This document shows positions 8,428-16,794 of a DNA stretch of 57,379 nt, in pieces. The notes beneath the pieces were generated by a model. That model ran no database searches and was not told the origin of the DNA. It saw only the letters and a list, made by a program, of their open reading frames with translations. How positions within the stretch are numbered: the first letter of the stretch is position 1; every line of letters begins with the position of its first letter. A program made the position numbers and the translations under genes. Source of the stretch: DATKLX01 sp035542155 (GTDB lineage: Bacteria > Chloroflexota > Anaerolineae > Anaerolineales > Anaerolineaceae); assembly GCA_035542155.1 (NCBI GenBank), contig DATKLX010000169.1, forward strand, positions 1 to 57,379. Direction: 5' to 3'.

Positions 8428-9041
8428 CCGGCGTCCTCCCCCTCCTGTCGAACTGCGCTTGCCGGGGAAGGCAGGAGGGCAAACACAGCGATTCCGGCCA
8501 GTCCGGAGCCGAGGAGGACTGCCACCGGCGAAATCGAGGGGACCACCAGCATCAGCAGCGCCGCCAGGACCATGATCAGGACGTGGGCGCCCAGGCGCAC
8601 CCGTCCCTCCTGAAATGCACGGTTGAACAGGGGTTGGGCCATCTGAACGCCCATCGCCAGGGTCAGGCCGATGGTCGCGGGCAGGACGCCCTTCATCGCC
8701 GCCACGACCAGCGGCTGGCTGCGGATGAGCCCAAAGCCGGCGGTCATCAGCACGGTGACCGCCCCGCTCGGGAGGAGCAGGCCGGCCATCGCCGCGACCA
8801 GCCCGGGCCAGCCGCGCAGCCGGTGGCCGAGCATGGCGGTCAGCTTGACCAGGTTGATCCCCGGGGCGATCTGCGCCAGGGCCCAGTCGCGGATGAATTC
8901 GTCCTCACCCACCCAGCCTTTCTTGATGCAGGTTTCATGGATCAGCAGGAACGTCGAGGATCCCCCGCCGAAGGATTGGATACCGATCACCAGCCAGGTG
9001 AGGAAGATCTCACCCAGGCCGGGACGAGGAGATAATTCCAT
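8424..9041 (-). CDS. chromate transporter, first half-size subunit
   Basis: 205 residues with hydrophobic helices throughout. The N-terminus IGIQSFGGGSSTFLLIHETC and the signature WALAQIAPGINLVKLTAMLGH are typical of the CHR domain. It is upstream of, and overlaps, the second CHR half gene (7918-8427), forming a two-subunit transporter of the short-chain type. The last 10 residues are acidic/glutamine-rich and look like a cytoplasmic tail. Confidence 0.85.
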   Translation of the reverse strand: MELSPRPGLGEIFLTWLVIGIQSFGGGSSTFLLIHETCIKKGWVGEDEFIRDWALAQIAPGINLVKLTAMLGHRLRGWPGLVAAMAGLLLPSGAVTVLMTAGFGLIRSQPLVVAAMKGVLPATIGLTLAMGVQMAQPLFNRAFQEGRVRLGAHVLIMVLAALLMLVVPSISPVAVLLGSGLAGIAVFALLPSPASAVRQEGEDAG

Positions 9042-9135
9042 TTAGGTCAGTCTGGATTCCTTTGCAATCGTCTCGATACGTTTATTCGTTTCCCATTCGT
9101 TGATGGCTAGTTCGAAGGTTACCCCGTTTAAAATC

Positions 9136-9636
9136 TCAGAGCCCCTTTTCTCGAATGTACGCGATCAGATCCAGGTCGCCGGGAGAATGGCTCAGGCGGG
9201 TCAGCCCCACCGCCGCCTCGCCGCGGAACTGGGTGCCGTGGTTGACCACGTGAGCCATCAGGTGCCAGAGCACGTTTTCGAACGGGACGCCCTTGGTGTT
9301 GGTATAGCTGATCTTGCTGTTCAGGTCGGCGTCGCTAAGCGAGGCCAGGTAGGCGCGCATGGCTTTTTCTTCAGCGGCCCACTTCTTCTGGAGCGACTCG
9401 AAGGTGGGGAACTCCCCTTCCTGCGGCATGGCGGTCAGCGAGACCCCTTCCTGGAAGCGCATCCGCCAGAGGTACTCGGCCGCCATGGTGTGGACCATCG
9501 CCCCACGGATGCTGCCGTGGCTGAGGCGGGCCGGCTGAGTCCACTCTTCCCTGGTCAGTTTGGAGGCGGCGCGCAGGATGCGAGCATTGGCCCAATAGTT
9601 GTAGTTGAACAGGAGTTGGATGTCGCCTGCGTTCAT
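9136..9636 (-). CDS. DinB-family protein
   Basis: 166 residues, the usual length. DinB proteins are four-helix bundles with a metal site of three histidines; candidates here are the histidine in MVHTMAAEYLW and the two in LWHLMAHVVNHGTQFRGE, the latter being the conserved HxxxH helix. The opening NYNYWANARILRAASKL is also typical. Members are thiol-dependent transferases or related to DNA-damage genes; the substrate is unknown. Confidence 0.85.
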   Translation of the reverse strand: MNAGDIQLLFNYNYWANARILRAASKLTREEWTQPARLSHGSIRGAMVHTMAAEYLWRMRFQEGVSLTAMPQEGEFPTFESLQKKWAAEEKAMRAYLASLSDADLNSKISYTNTKGVPFENVLWHLMAHVVNHGTQFRGEAAVGLTRLSHSPGDLDLIAYIREKGL

Positions 9637-9690
9637 TCCGCTATCCTTTTCGGTCCTCCCGAGAAGCGGCCGTCACCGGTCGTTCCGGGT

Positions 9691-10245
9691 TCAAATCTGT
9701 TCGATCGTGGGCTCAACCGGCGCGGCGTACGGGTGAGCGGCGCGGATGCGCTCCTCGATCTGCTCGAGCAGGCCGCCAGCCTGGAAGCCGCGGTACAGGC
9801 CGTAGAGCACGTAGAGGTGGAAGATCCCGCCCAGATAGTCCCGGGCCAGGAGGAAGATCAGCCCATCGAGGATATATAATACCATGCCAGCGACCAATAC
9901 CCCCTTCATCCGCCGCTTTGCAAAGTAACCGATCAGGTAAATCAACCCGGCGATGACCAGGCTGGTGATCACCCCGGCGATCCGCACCATCAGCCCGGCC
10001 TGGGTGGACGATCCCAGCTCCTCGACCAGGGAATGGATCAACGCGTCGACCAACTGGGTGGCGCCCAGGCCGAAGACGAAGAGGAAGTCGATCTTAAAGG
10101 CGTAGAGCACGGTATTGATCGCCGAGAGGGCCGCGATCCAGGTAAACCAGCTCACGCCCGAGGCGAACTGGCGCTCGACGCGCATCTTGCGCTCGATGAA
10201 GACCGGGCTGTTGACGTCGACGGGGAGTTGGGTGAGGGTGTTCAT
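9691..10245 (-). CDS. hypothetical membrane protein
   Basis: 184 residues from the ATG at 10245, which has a GGAG site 8 bases upstream; a longer frame reaches 10296. Three or four hydrophobic segments are visible: WFTWIAALSAINTVLYAF, VRIAGVITSLVIAGLIYLIG, and GVLVAGMVLYILDGLIFLL. Between them is an amphipathic region (TQLVDALIHSLVEELG). Not recognised as a named family. It probably stands as a single gene between DinB and the next membrane-anchored protein. Confidence 0.65.
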   Translation of the reverse strand: MNTLTQLPVDVNSPVFIERKMRVERQFASGVSWFTWIAALSAINTVLYAFKIDFLFVFGLGATQLVDALIHSLVEELGSSTQAGLMVRIAGVITSLVIAGLIYLIGYFAKRRMKGVLVAGMVLYILDGLIFLLARDYLGGIFHLYVLYGLYRGFQAGGLLEQIEERIRAAHPYAAPVEPTIEQI

Positions 10246-10323
10246 GAGGGTCTCCGGAGATTGGACGCGGATGATTCGTATGCGATGGAATTCCAAATCA
10301 TTTTATCCCAATTGTATCTTTCA

Positions 10324-10938
10324 TCAACCACAGCCGTGGAATGCGGTCTGCCTGACGCTGGTGACCATCCACTGGCCATTCATTTTTCGCAGTATGGATT
10401 CACCATCCCAATCACATCCCCACGAAAATTTGAAGTGGACAATTGCCTTACCTGCATTTTCTATGCCAATTGAATTAACCACCAAACTGAACCAAGGTTT
10501 TGAATCATCGCATTTTGACAAAGGAGGGCGCCCTGGTGGTAGGGTTGGCGCCACACCGGTAGGCTGAGGCAAGGCATATTCAGGGCGTTGCGCCAGGTAA
10601 TTAGCCTGCAAAAAGGAAAGGTAACCATTCTGTTCGCGCGCCTGGGGGCCAAAGACTTGTTCAATCCTGGTCTGTTCTTTTTCACCTGGATGATAGTCCG
10701 ACGAATCGGCCACCACTTCGTCCAAGACTCTCACATTCATGTTAGTATGGCACTGAAATTTCTGCTCCAGCATGTACATCCTGACCAGCGCTGCCTGGAT
10801 TTCGCCGGCTTCTGGCGAATCTAGAGGGAGCGGCTCCGGTCGAACGCGAAAATAAACCGCCAGTCCGCCAATAGCCAGGATGATCAGAACCAACCATACC
10901 CCCATCAATCTGAATCTGTATCTTTTCTGGCTCTGCAT
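10324..10938 (-). CDS. membrane-anchored hypothetical protein
   Basis: 204 residues. Residues 10-30 form one hydrophobic segment (LMGVWLVLIILAIGGLAVYF), after a basic N-terminus, so the rest should lie outside the cytoplasm. The exported part contains several cysteines (QKFQCHTN, SKCDDSKP, WGCDWDGE, HGCG) that could form disulfides. No domain is recognised. Codon use looks less GC-biased than that of neighbouring genes, which may point to recent acquisition, but this was not measured. Confidence 0.6.
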   Translation of the reverse strand: MQSQKRYRFRLMGVWLVLIILAIGGLAVYFRVRPEPLPLDSPEAGEIQAALVRMYMLEQKFQCHTNMNVRVLDEVVADSSDYHPGEKEQTRIEQVFGPQAREQNGYLSFLQANYLAQRPEYALPQPTGVAPTLPPGRPPLSKCDDSKPWFSLVVNSIGIENAGKAIVHFKFSWGCDWDGESILRKMNGQWMVTSVRQTAFHGCG

Positions 10939-10954
10939 ATCCCCCCTGATTCTT

Positions 10955-11353
10955 TCAATGATGCGTGCTGTACGGCCGGTGCTGGTCCTTATCCATGCGG
11001 TACTCCTGGATGCGGGTGATCAAACCGCCCGAAAAATCCAGCAGGCTCGCCCCGGGAAAGACGTAATCCCGGCCTTCGAAGGCGCACTCGAATTCCCAGT
11101 CCACAGCCGCCTGGAGGGTCTGCTCGTCGAAGAGGATGCGGTAAATCTGCCAGCGGCGCACGCGCCCCGAGTTGGGGGGGGCGTGCCAGTCCTGGAACCA
11201 GGCCTTGAATTCCTCCAGACCGTTGTACACCGACCCGTCATTCTCGACGATCACAATCTCCTCGGCCAGCACACCGAGTGCCCAGTCCAGGTCCTGCTGC
11301 TCCCAGGCGTGGACATACGAGCAGATCAAATCCGAGACCTGCTGGCGGTTCAT
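10955..11353 (-). CDS. NTF2-like (SnoaL-type) protein
   Basis: 132 residues with the cone-shaped NTF2-like fold pattern: helical N-terminus (VSDLICSYVHAWEQQDLDWAL), then the beta-rich half with conserved YNGLEEFKAWFQDW and aromatic-rich strands. Such proteins include small isomerases, hydrolases and binding proteins; no catalytic assignment is possible. Its start overlaps the stop of the upstream VOC gene by 4 bases, so the two are coupled. A second NTF2-like gene lies at 13343-13702. Confidence 0.75.
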   Translation of the reverse strand: MNRQQVSDLICSYVHAWEQQDLDWALGVLAEEIVIVENDGSVYNGLEEFKAWFQDWHAPPNSGRVRRWQIYRILFDEQTLQAAVDWEFECAFEGRDYVFPGASLLDFSGGLITRIQEYRMDKDQHRPYSTHH

Positions 11354-11706
11354 GGCTCCCCCATTTTGAGCTCGACCAGCTCCACCAGGTTCCCCGCCGG
11401 GTCATGGAACATCACCCACTGTGAACCTCCATCCGTTTCCACCCCCCATGGCAAAGCCACCTGATGTTCTTCAAGCACTTTGACTTTCTCATCCAGGTTA
11501 TCCACGCGCAGGGCAACCAGCGGGAAGCGCTCCGTGCTCAGCGCAGGCTTGCCAGGGAGGAGGACCAGGTAACTCTCGCCCAGGTCGAAATGCGGTTTCT
11601 CTCCATGATGAGAAAGCAGCCTCAGACCGAGAACATCGCGATAAAAATGGACGGCGGCAGGGAGATCTTCTGCCAGCAAACTCACCGCGAAAATCTGCAT
11701 GCGCAC
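11350..11706 (-). CDS. VOC-family (glyoxalase-like) protein
   Basis: 118 residues, two beta-alpha-beta-beta-beta units as in glyoxalase/bleomycin-resistance proteins. The first begins FAVSLLAEDLPAAVHFYRDV and the second VALRVDNLDEKVKVLEEH. The C-terminus HDPAGNLVELVEL provides the usual metal-binding glutamate. Metal and substrate cannot be deduced. It is translationally coupled to the following NTF2-like gene. Confidence 0.85.
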   Translation of the reverse strand: MRMQIFAVSLLAEDLPAAVHFYRDVLGLRLLSHHGEKPHFDLGESYLVLLPGKPALSTERFPLVALRVDNLDEKVKVLEEHQVALPWGVETDGGSQWVMFHDPAGNLVELVELKMGEP

Positions 11707-11713
11707 CTCCAGG

Positions 11714-12037
11714 TTACCTGCCAGTCAAACGGACCATGCCGATGAATATAACGTTCCAACCCACCACCAGGACCAGAATATTCAGGGTCCACCAGAACAG
11801 CTCTGAGAATACGCCACCCCCAGCCACGGGGAGAAAGCGGCGGAACAACAACGCGTCGAGGAAATTGGCCGCCGGCTGTGAACAGATGAAAAGACCGAGC
11901 ATGACGCCTGCGATCCCATCGCGGGTGTTCATTCCGTTCAAAGCGGCTTCGCCATTCATCAGGAAACCATAAAGAAGCGCAGCCAGAACCAGCGCGCACA
12001 ACAGCACCGTCTTCTGAAACCGCCTTTTCATATCCAT
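11714..12037 (-). CDS. small membrane protein
   Basis: 107 residues with hydrophobic segments at about 9-26 (VLLCALVLAALLYGFLM), 40-60 (GIAGVMLGLFICSQPAANFL) and 80-100 (LFWWTLNILVLVVGWNVIFI). It ends in MVRLTGR, so the C-terminus is basic. The frame starting at 12044 in another phase is a shadow. No family recognised. It lies 7 bases upstream of the VOC gene and likely shares its operon. Confidence 0.6.
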   Translation of the reverse strand: MDMKRRFQKTVLLCALVLAALLYGFLMNGEAALNGMNTRDGIAGVMLGLFICSQPAANFLDALLFRRFLPVAGGGVFSELFWWTLNILVLVVGWNVIFIGMVRLTGR

Positions 12038-12221
12038 TTACCACCAGATATCAACCCAACTGACCGTTCACCTTAACTATACGTCAAAAACGCCAGCGTG
12101 AGGCCAGAATCTTTGTGACAATCTGCCCGATTCCTAAAAAATTTGTAAGGTTGTTCAGTGGATAAGATCGGGTAAGATGGAGGATATAGAACGACCTACC
12201 TTCCAATTTCAGAGTATATCG

Positions 12222-13346
12222 ATGCCGTTTAACAGATATTTAGACAACCAAAAAATCCTGAGCCTGAAGGCCGCAGCGCTATTGGGGATTTTTGTCCTGA
12301 TCGCGCTGACCGCAGCCCAACCCGCTCCCCAACCAGAGCTGGCCCCACCTCCTGTCGCCCCGCAGCCGGCTGAGCAGGTCTCATCTGGCCTGACGAGCCA
12401 GGCGCAAGCCCCGGACGTCGCTCTGGCGACGGGCAACAATCGAGTGTTCCTCCCAGTGATACAGACCAGCTCAAACATTCCCATTACGAATTCCTCCAGC
12501 CGCCAGGATGCCGTGGCGCTATATGAACAGGAATACATCGGATCGAACCAGATCAACCCGGGGTGGAATGGAAATATCGCCAACTGCACCCCGGGCAACA
12601 CCTCTTCCGCATTCCGCGACGTCGTCTTGCGGCGGATCAACTACTTCCGCGTGATGGCCGGCATCCCCAGGATCAGCGGGTTATCGGCTCTCTACAACCA
12701 GCAAGATCAGGCCGCGGCGTTAACCATGGCTGCCAACCATGATCTTAACCACAGCCCACCTGCCAATTGGAAATGTGTATCATCCGATTCAACAGCGGGA
12801 GCTGGCAACTCGAACCTGGCGCTGGGTGGGTACGGCTCGAACGCAATCAATATGTATATGGATGACGGCGGAGTGGCTTCTCTGGGCCACCGTCGCTGGG
12901 TGCTCTACCCACAGACGCAAACGATGGGGACCGGGGATATCCCCGGCGACGGCTCGGGCTGGCAAACGATCAGCAACGCCCTGCGGGTTTTCGACGACCA
13001 TATGTGGGATGCCCGCCCGGCGACCAGCTTTGCTTTTGTGGCCTGGCCACCACCCGGGTACGTGCCTTACCCGGTGGTGTACGCAACCTGGTCCTTCGCC
13101 GTTGCCGGGGCAGATTTCTCCTCGGCGTCGGTCTCGGTCACTGTAGGCGGAAGCCCGGTATCCCTGGCATCTTTTAACATATTACAATCCGGATTTGGAG
13201 AAAATGCAATTTCCTGGACCTTAAAGGACGTCAGCTTCGGCGCAGGTGCAGACAAAGTCTGCCAGGTCGCCGTTCGGGGCGTCAAGGTCGGCGAGCAGTC
13301 CAAAAACTATGCGTATACTGTGACGGTGATCGACCCGAGCCGCTAG
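12222..13346 (+). CDS. secreted CAP (SCP-like) domain protein
   Basis: 374 residues from ATG 12222; an in-frame ATG at 12177 would add 15 residues before the signal segment and cannot be excluded. Residues 12-30 (LSLKAAALLGIFVLIALTA) form a signal or anchor, then a Pro/Gln/Ala-rich linker and the motif RVFLPVI. A CAP-type domain follows: INYFRVMAGIP, then AALTMAANHDLNHSPP, and the SLGHRRWVLYP segment. The final 90 residues look like a beta domain. Members are often extracellular and of varied function. Its 3' end overlaps the convergent NTF2-like gene by 4 bases. Confidence 0.75.
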   Translation: MPFNRYLDNQKILSLKAAALLGIFVLIALTAAQPAPQPELAPPPVAPQPAEQVSSGLTSQAQAPDVALATGNNRVFLPVIQTSSNIPITNSSSRQDAVALYEQEYIGSNQINPGWNGNIANCTPGNTSSAFRDVVLRRINYFRVMAGIPRISGLSALYNQQDQAAALTMAANHDLNHSPPANWKCVSSDSTAGAGNSNLALGGYGSNAINMYMDDGGVASLGHRRWVLYPQTQTMGTGDIPGDGSGWQTISNALRVFDDHMWDARPATSFAFVAWPPPGYVPYPVVYATWSFAVAGADFSSASVSVTVGGSPVSLASFNILQSGFGENAISWTLKDVSFGAGADKVCQVAVRGVKVGEQSKNYAYTVTVIDPSR

Positions 13347-13702
13347 GGCCGCTGCATAAAGAACTCAGTGAATTCCCGGCAGCGCCCCTGGTCGTCGAAG
13401 CGGATGACCCAAATGTTGGCGTATTCGCGCTGCGGCTGGAGATAGAGAGTCCAGCCGCGCATCACGCCGGTATCCCCCGCGGCAGCCAGAACCTCATAGC
13501 GGAAGCGGAATGAGCCGGGCTCATCCTTGCCCTGCAGCCAGTGCTGGATGATGGCATCGCGCCCGCGCCAGGGTGTTTCGACGAACGGGCTGGTGTAGTA
13601 GCGCGCGTCCTCGCTGAACAATGCGCCGATGTCCGCCGGGTCGTTCGAATTCCAGGCCTGAGTATACCCTTCAACCCAATTCTCAACTGTCTTGGAATCC
13701 AT
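13343..13702 (-). CDS. NTF2-like (SnoaL-type) protein
   Basis: 119 residues from the ATG at 13702 (the frame opens at 13723, but the shorter start fits the family better). Sequence shows the N-terminal helices (VENWVEGYTQAWNSND), IGALFSEDARYYTSPF, and WRGRDAIIQHW, all typical of nuclear-transport-factor-2-like folds, then alternating beta strands ending REFTEFFMQRP. Enzyme function unknown. It is about as long as the NTF2-like protein at 10955 but not a close copy. Confidence 0.75.
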   Translation of the reverse strand: MDSKTVENWVEGYTQAWNSNDPADIGALFSEDARYYTSPFVETPWRGRDAIIQHWLQGKDEPGSFRFRYEVLAAAGDTGVMRGWTLYLQPQREYANIWVIRFDDQGRCREFTEFFMQRP

Positions 13703-13794
13703 CCTTGCTCTCCTTCCGTTCACTGTTCATGTGGATGATTGTACATCAATGGAGAAAAACAAGGATCGAGAGCTGAGAACCGGAAGAACACGTC

Positions 13795-14754
13795 TTAAGC
13801 CGTGGGCCGGTTGCGCAGCGCCTGGTAGAGCAGGAAGGCGCCGGCGATGATGATGACCACCGGCCAGACGTAGCTGAGGCTGACCACGCCCAATCCGATC
13901 GAGAGGACGCCCATGATGGCCAGGATGCCGGCCGGCCATTTGGCCCAGTCTGTGGGCTGGCTGCCGCGCATCATCCATAACGCGAAGAAGGTCAGCGCGA
14001 ACCCGAAGAACAGGACGCCGCTGATCAGGCCTGCCCTGGAAACCGCAGTCTCGCGGCCTGAAGCGACCAGGATGACCAGGCCGATCGTCGCCATCACACC
14101 CGCCGGGATCAGCGCCCACCAGTTACGCGGAGAGGCGAGAAACACCACCCCAAACGGCAAGGCAAAGAGAAACATGATCAGGCTGCCGACGATATCGCCG
14201 CTGAAACGCAGGGTCAGCAGGGGGATGAGGCCGACCACGAACATCACACCAGCGGGGATCAGCGCCCACCAGCGGGTGCGGTCGATGAGATAGACCACCA
14301 GGAACGGCACGCCGATGGCGAAGAGGATCAGCGCGCCGATCATTTCGCCCGGGACGAAATCGGCGATGTACGTGACCGTGGTGATTACCGACATCACCCA
14401 GGCCGGGATCAACGCCCACCAGTTGCGCTTCGTATCCAATGCGAAAGCCACGTAGAACGGGATGGCCACGGATGCCAGGATCGGCGCGCCCACAAACGAG
14501 CCTTTGAGCCCAATCGAGCTCATGCCGATGGTCAGCGCCAGCGCGCCGAAGATCAGCGCGGGGAACAACCAACCCCACTGGCGCAGGCCGGCCAGGAAAT
14601 AACAGGCGAAAAAGACCAGGCTCAGCCCGGCAAAGAATACCACCCAGGCCAGGGAAGTCAGGAACGGCAAAAAGCCCAGATTCTGGGCCAGGAAAAGGCA
14701 GCCGGCCACAATCAGGGCGATGCCCCAGACGAGATTGAGGTTTTTCACTTTCAT
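13795..14754 (-). CDS. multi-pass membrane protein with internal WWALIPA repeats
   Basis: 319 residues from ATG 14754, with a GAGG site 8 bases upstream; the longer frame to 14802 has no support. Nine or ten hydrophobic helices. The first two resemble a LiaF/DUF5668-like N-terminal pair (IALIVAGCLFLAQNLGFLPF). A unit with RNWWALIPAxVM occurs three times (KRNWWALIPAWVM, RTRWWALIPAGVM, PRNWWALIPAGVM), each followed by a loop and another helix, so the middle grew by duplication. Function unknown. Confidence 0.7.
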   Translation of the reverse strand: MKVKNLNLVWGIALIVAGCLFLAQNLGFLPFLTSLAWVVFFAGLSLVFFACYFLAGLRQWGWLFPALIFGALALTIGMSSIGLKGSFVGAPILASVAIPFYVAFALDTKRNWWALIPAWVMSVITTVTYIADFVPGEMIGALILFAIGVPFLVVYLIDRTRWWALIPAGVMFVVGLIPLLTLRFSGDIVGSLIMFLFALPFGVVFLASPRNWWALIPAGVMATIGLVILVASGRETAVSRAGLISGVLFFGFALTFFALWMMRGSQPTDWAKWPAGILAIMGVLSIGLGVVSLSYVWPVVIIIAGAFLLYQALRNRPTA

Positions 14755-15093
14755 GGTAGGATCCTCACATAATCTTTCGCCTGCGCCACGCACAGGCTGC
14801 AATAAACCCGGAATACTGACGACTTATAGATATCTACGTTGGAACGTGGAAAAAGTTTCACTGGTTAATCCTTTCCGAAGGGTGGAACTCCATTCTCCAA
14901 AAAAGATCGAGATCAAAGACATCGCATTTATTTATATTTTAGGTATCATTTACTTCGCCGGTCAGGGAGCTTTCCAATGCCCTCAGCCAGAGGGCGCGGA
15001 GAAAAAAGAGAGTAGAAAATAGAGAACAGGATCCCGACTATTCCTCGGGATCCTGTCTCTATTTTTCTCTCTGCGTTCTCTGTGGTGATCTCT
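14755..15093. other. intergenic region between the membrane protein and sdhB
   Basis: 338 bases without a convincing gene. The half next to the membrane protein is AT-rich (14810-14960) and may hold that gene's promoter, though no clear -35/-10 pair was found. The half next to sdhB holds a GC-rich hairpin (15021-15060) and a CTCTGTGGTGATCTC stretch near 15077 that resembles other purine/pyrimidine-biased intergenic sequence of this window. A 63-codon frame (14946-15137) runs through the hairpin and is not credible. Confidence 0.6.
15021..15060 (-). terminator. hairpin terminator of the sdh operon
   Basis: The arms AGAGAACAGGATCCCGA (15021-15037) and TCGGGATCCTGTCTCT (15045-15060) pair along 16 bp with one bulged base and a 7-base loop. 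On the minus strand it follows the sdhB stop by 34 bases and is followed by a T-rich run (ATTTTCTACTCTCTTTTTT), so a Rho-independent terminator is likely. The other side is also T-rich, so it could act both ways. It shares AATAGAGAACAG with the hairpin at 36956. Confidence 0.7.
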
Positions 15094-15930
15094 TTACACC
15101 GTCCGGTCCGGCGGTTTTGGAATCTGGTCGTTGGCAACGTATTCAGTCCTCAATGGGGCCGTTGGCGTTGCAGGCTTTTTGCCTCCCCACCCCAGGGCAT
15201 TCATCACCAGGGTGCGCTTGAGCAGTTGGATCCCCAGGGCCGGATCGACTCCCTTGGGGCAGGCGTCGGTGCATGCGCCAGCCAGGTGGCAGTTATACAG
15301 TCCATCGAACGACTCGAGCCTTGCCAGGCGCTGGGAAAATCCCTGGTCGCGGCTGTCGATGATATAGCGGTAGGCCTGCGCCAGGGGCTGTGGACCGAGG
15401 AAGTCTGCATCGGTTGCCCTGGTCGGGCAGGCGGCCATGCAGATACCGCACTTGATACACATGGAGAATTGCCCGAATTCCTCGCGTTGCTCGGGGGTCT
15501 GTAAATATTCCACCGAAAGGTCCTGGGCGGCTTTTTCTTCGTTGATCAGGTGAGGCTTGATTTCGGCATGGTGCTCAAACATCGCCACCAGGTCGGGCAC
15601 CAGATCGCGCACGTTATCAAAGTTCGGCAGGGGCGCGACTTCGACCACATTCGTATTCAGATGCAGCACCTGGGTCTGGCAGGCAAGCTGGGGCAGGTGG
15701 TTGATGTACATGGCGCACGAGCCGCAGATCCCCATCCGGCAGGACGAGCGCCAGGCAAGGGTATGGTCCTGCTCATTTTTAATAGCGTGCAGCGCTTCGA
15801 GCACGGTCATCCCTTCGCCTACCTGGACGACGTACTGCTCCCAATGCGGCCCGGCATCGACTTCTGGCTGGTAGCGCTGGACGCGGAAGGTGATCGCTTT
15901 GGTTGGGGTATTTTCAGGATTGGTTGCCAT
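15094..15930 (-). CDS. sdhB: succinate dehydrogenase/fumarate reductase iron-sulfur subunit
   Basis: 278 residues. The N-terminal plant-type ferredoxin domain has SCRMGICGSCAMYIN and a later ACQTQ cysteine for the 2Fe-2S cluster. The C-terminal domain has CIKCGICMAACPT and CHLAGACTDACPKGVDP for the 4Fe-4S and 3Fe-4S clusters. It passes electrons from the flavoprotein to quinone at the membrane anchor. It is the last gene of sdhA-C-D-B, 9 bases after sdhD. The C-terminal 30 residues beyond LKRTLVMNALG are a variable extension. Confidence 0.95.
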   Translation of the reverse strand: MATNPENTPTKAITFRVQRYQPEVDAGPHWEQYVVQVGEGMTVLEALHAIKNEQDHTLAWRSSCRMGICGSCAMYINHLPQLACQTQVLHLNTNVVEVAPLPNFDNVRDLVPDLVAMFEHHAEIKPHLINEEKAAQDLSVEYLQTPEQREEFGQFSMCIKCGICMAACPTRATDADFLGPQPLAQAYRYIIDSRDQGFSQRLARLESFDGLYNCHLAGACTDACPKGVDPALGIQLLKRTLVMNALGWGGKKPATPTAPLRTEYVANDQIPKPPDRTV

Positions 15931-15939
15931 AATCCCCTC

Positions 15940-16296
15940 TCAGTGAGTGAACGTCCACAAGGTGACGTAGCTGCCGTAAACGAAGAAGACGATGCCTATC
16001 AGGAGCAAGCCGCCGTTGATCGCTCGAGCGGCCCCTTGAGACCCTGGAAGCTCCAGCAAGATGTTGCGCAGCCCGTACAGCCCATGATACAGTGCGGCCG
16101 CCAGGAGGAGGATATAGACCACCATTTGGAGGGCATCCCGCCCGCGGGCCATCAATTCAGTGAAGCTGCGCGCCTTTTCCACGCTTTGACCGTAAAAAAC
16201 CGGCGTGAAATGCATCACAGCAAAGTGAATACCCAGCAACACCACGATCAGTACAGTACAGCTCAGGCTCAAGATCCAGAGTTTTGTCTCGCGCAT
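15940..16296 (-). CDS. sdhD: succinate dehydrogenase membrane anchor subunit
   Basis: 118 residues with three hydrophobic helices: LWILSLSCTVLIVVLLGIHF, LQMVVYILLLAAALYHGLYG and GLLLIGIVFFVYGSYV. The histidine in AALYHGLYGLRN lies where the heme or quinone-binding anchor histidine is expected. Assigned as the second anchor by size, position between sdhC and sdhB, and topology. The sequence alone is not strongly diagnostic. Confidence 0.8.
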   Translation of the reverse strand: MRETKLWILSLSCTVLIVVLLGIHFAVMHFTPVFYGQSVEKARSFTELMARGRDALQMVVYILLLAAALYHGLYGLRNILLELPGSQGAARAINGGLLLIGIVFFVYGSYVTLWTFTH

Positions 16297-16305
16297 CTTT
16301 ACCTC

Positions 16306-16767
16306 CTATTTGAAAAGGATGCTGGACGCACCCAGCACGATCAAAATCGCCGCCAGCGCCATCAACGCATAGGTCAGCGGGCGGTGGCGCTTGAGGGAGG
16401 AATCATACGGGTAAACAGGCTGGGCAGGCTTGCCGAGGAAAAACCCCAGCTCGGTAAGCTTCAGCCGCAGCCCATTGAGCGCGTGGAAGATGAACCCGAC
16501 GAAGACCACGTATTCGAAGAACTTGAAGAGCGGGCTGGTGAACAACGCCATCAACGCCGTCCAGGCTTCGGCGCCTTGCATTCTGATTCCGCTCTCAATC
16601 ACGTGGAGCAAGAGGTACAGGATCAGCCCCAGGCCGGAGAGGCGGTGGAGGATATATAGGTAGCGCTCGATCGAGTAACGCCCGGCATAGAACCAGCCGC
16701 CAACGCCGAGGTAGTTGGGGCGTGGTTGTGAGACACTGTGAGATGTTTTCTCAGGGACAGCAGTCAT
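16306..16767 (-). CDS. sdhC: succinate dehydrogenase cytochrome b subunit
   Basis: 153 residues with three membrane helices. SIERYLYILHRLSGLGLILYLLLHVIESG contains the conserved HR(x)SG segment and the later histidine, which in SdhC/FrdC proteins contribute to quinone and heme b binding. FVGFIFHALNGLRLKL supplies another histidine. It lies 28 bases after sdhA and 10 bases before sdhD in one transcription unit. Confidence 0.85.
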   Translation of the reverse strand: MTAVPEKTSHSVSQPRPNYLGVGGWFYAGRYSIERYLYILHRLSGLGLILYLLLHVIESGIRMQGAEAWTALMALFTSPLFKFFEYVVFVGFIFHALNGLRLKLTELGFFLGKPAQPVYPYDSSLKRHRPLTYALMALAAILIVLGASSILFK

Positions 16768-16794
16768 GCAAACCTACCTTTCTTCTAAAGCAGG

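Noticed and set aside
15550..16659. 369-codon plus-strand frame over sdhB/sdhD/sdhC
   Set aside because: It crosses three genes with firm assignments and shows only low-complexity His/Gln/Glu sequence.
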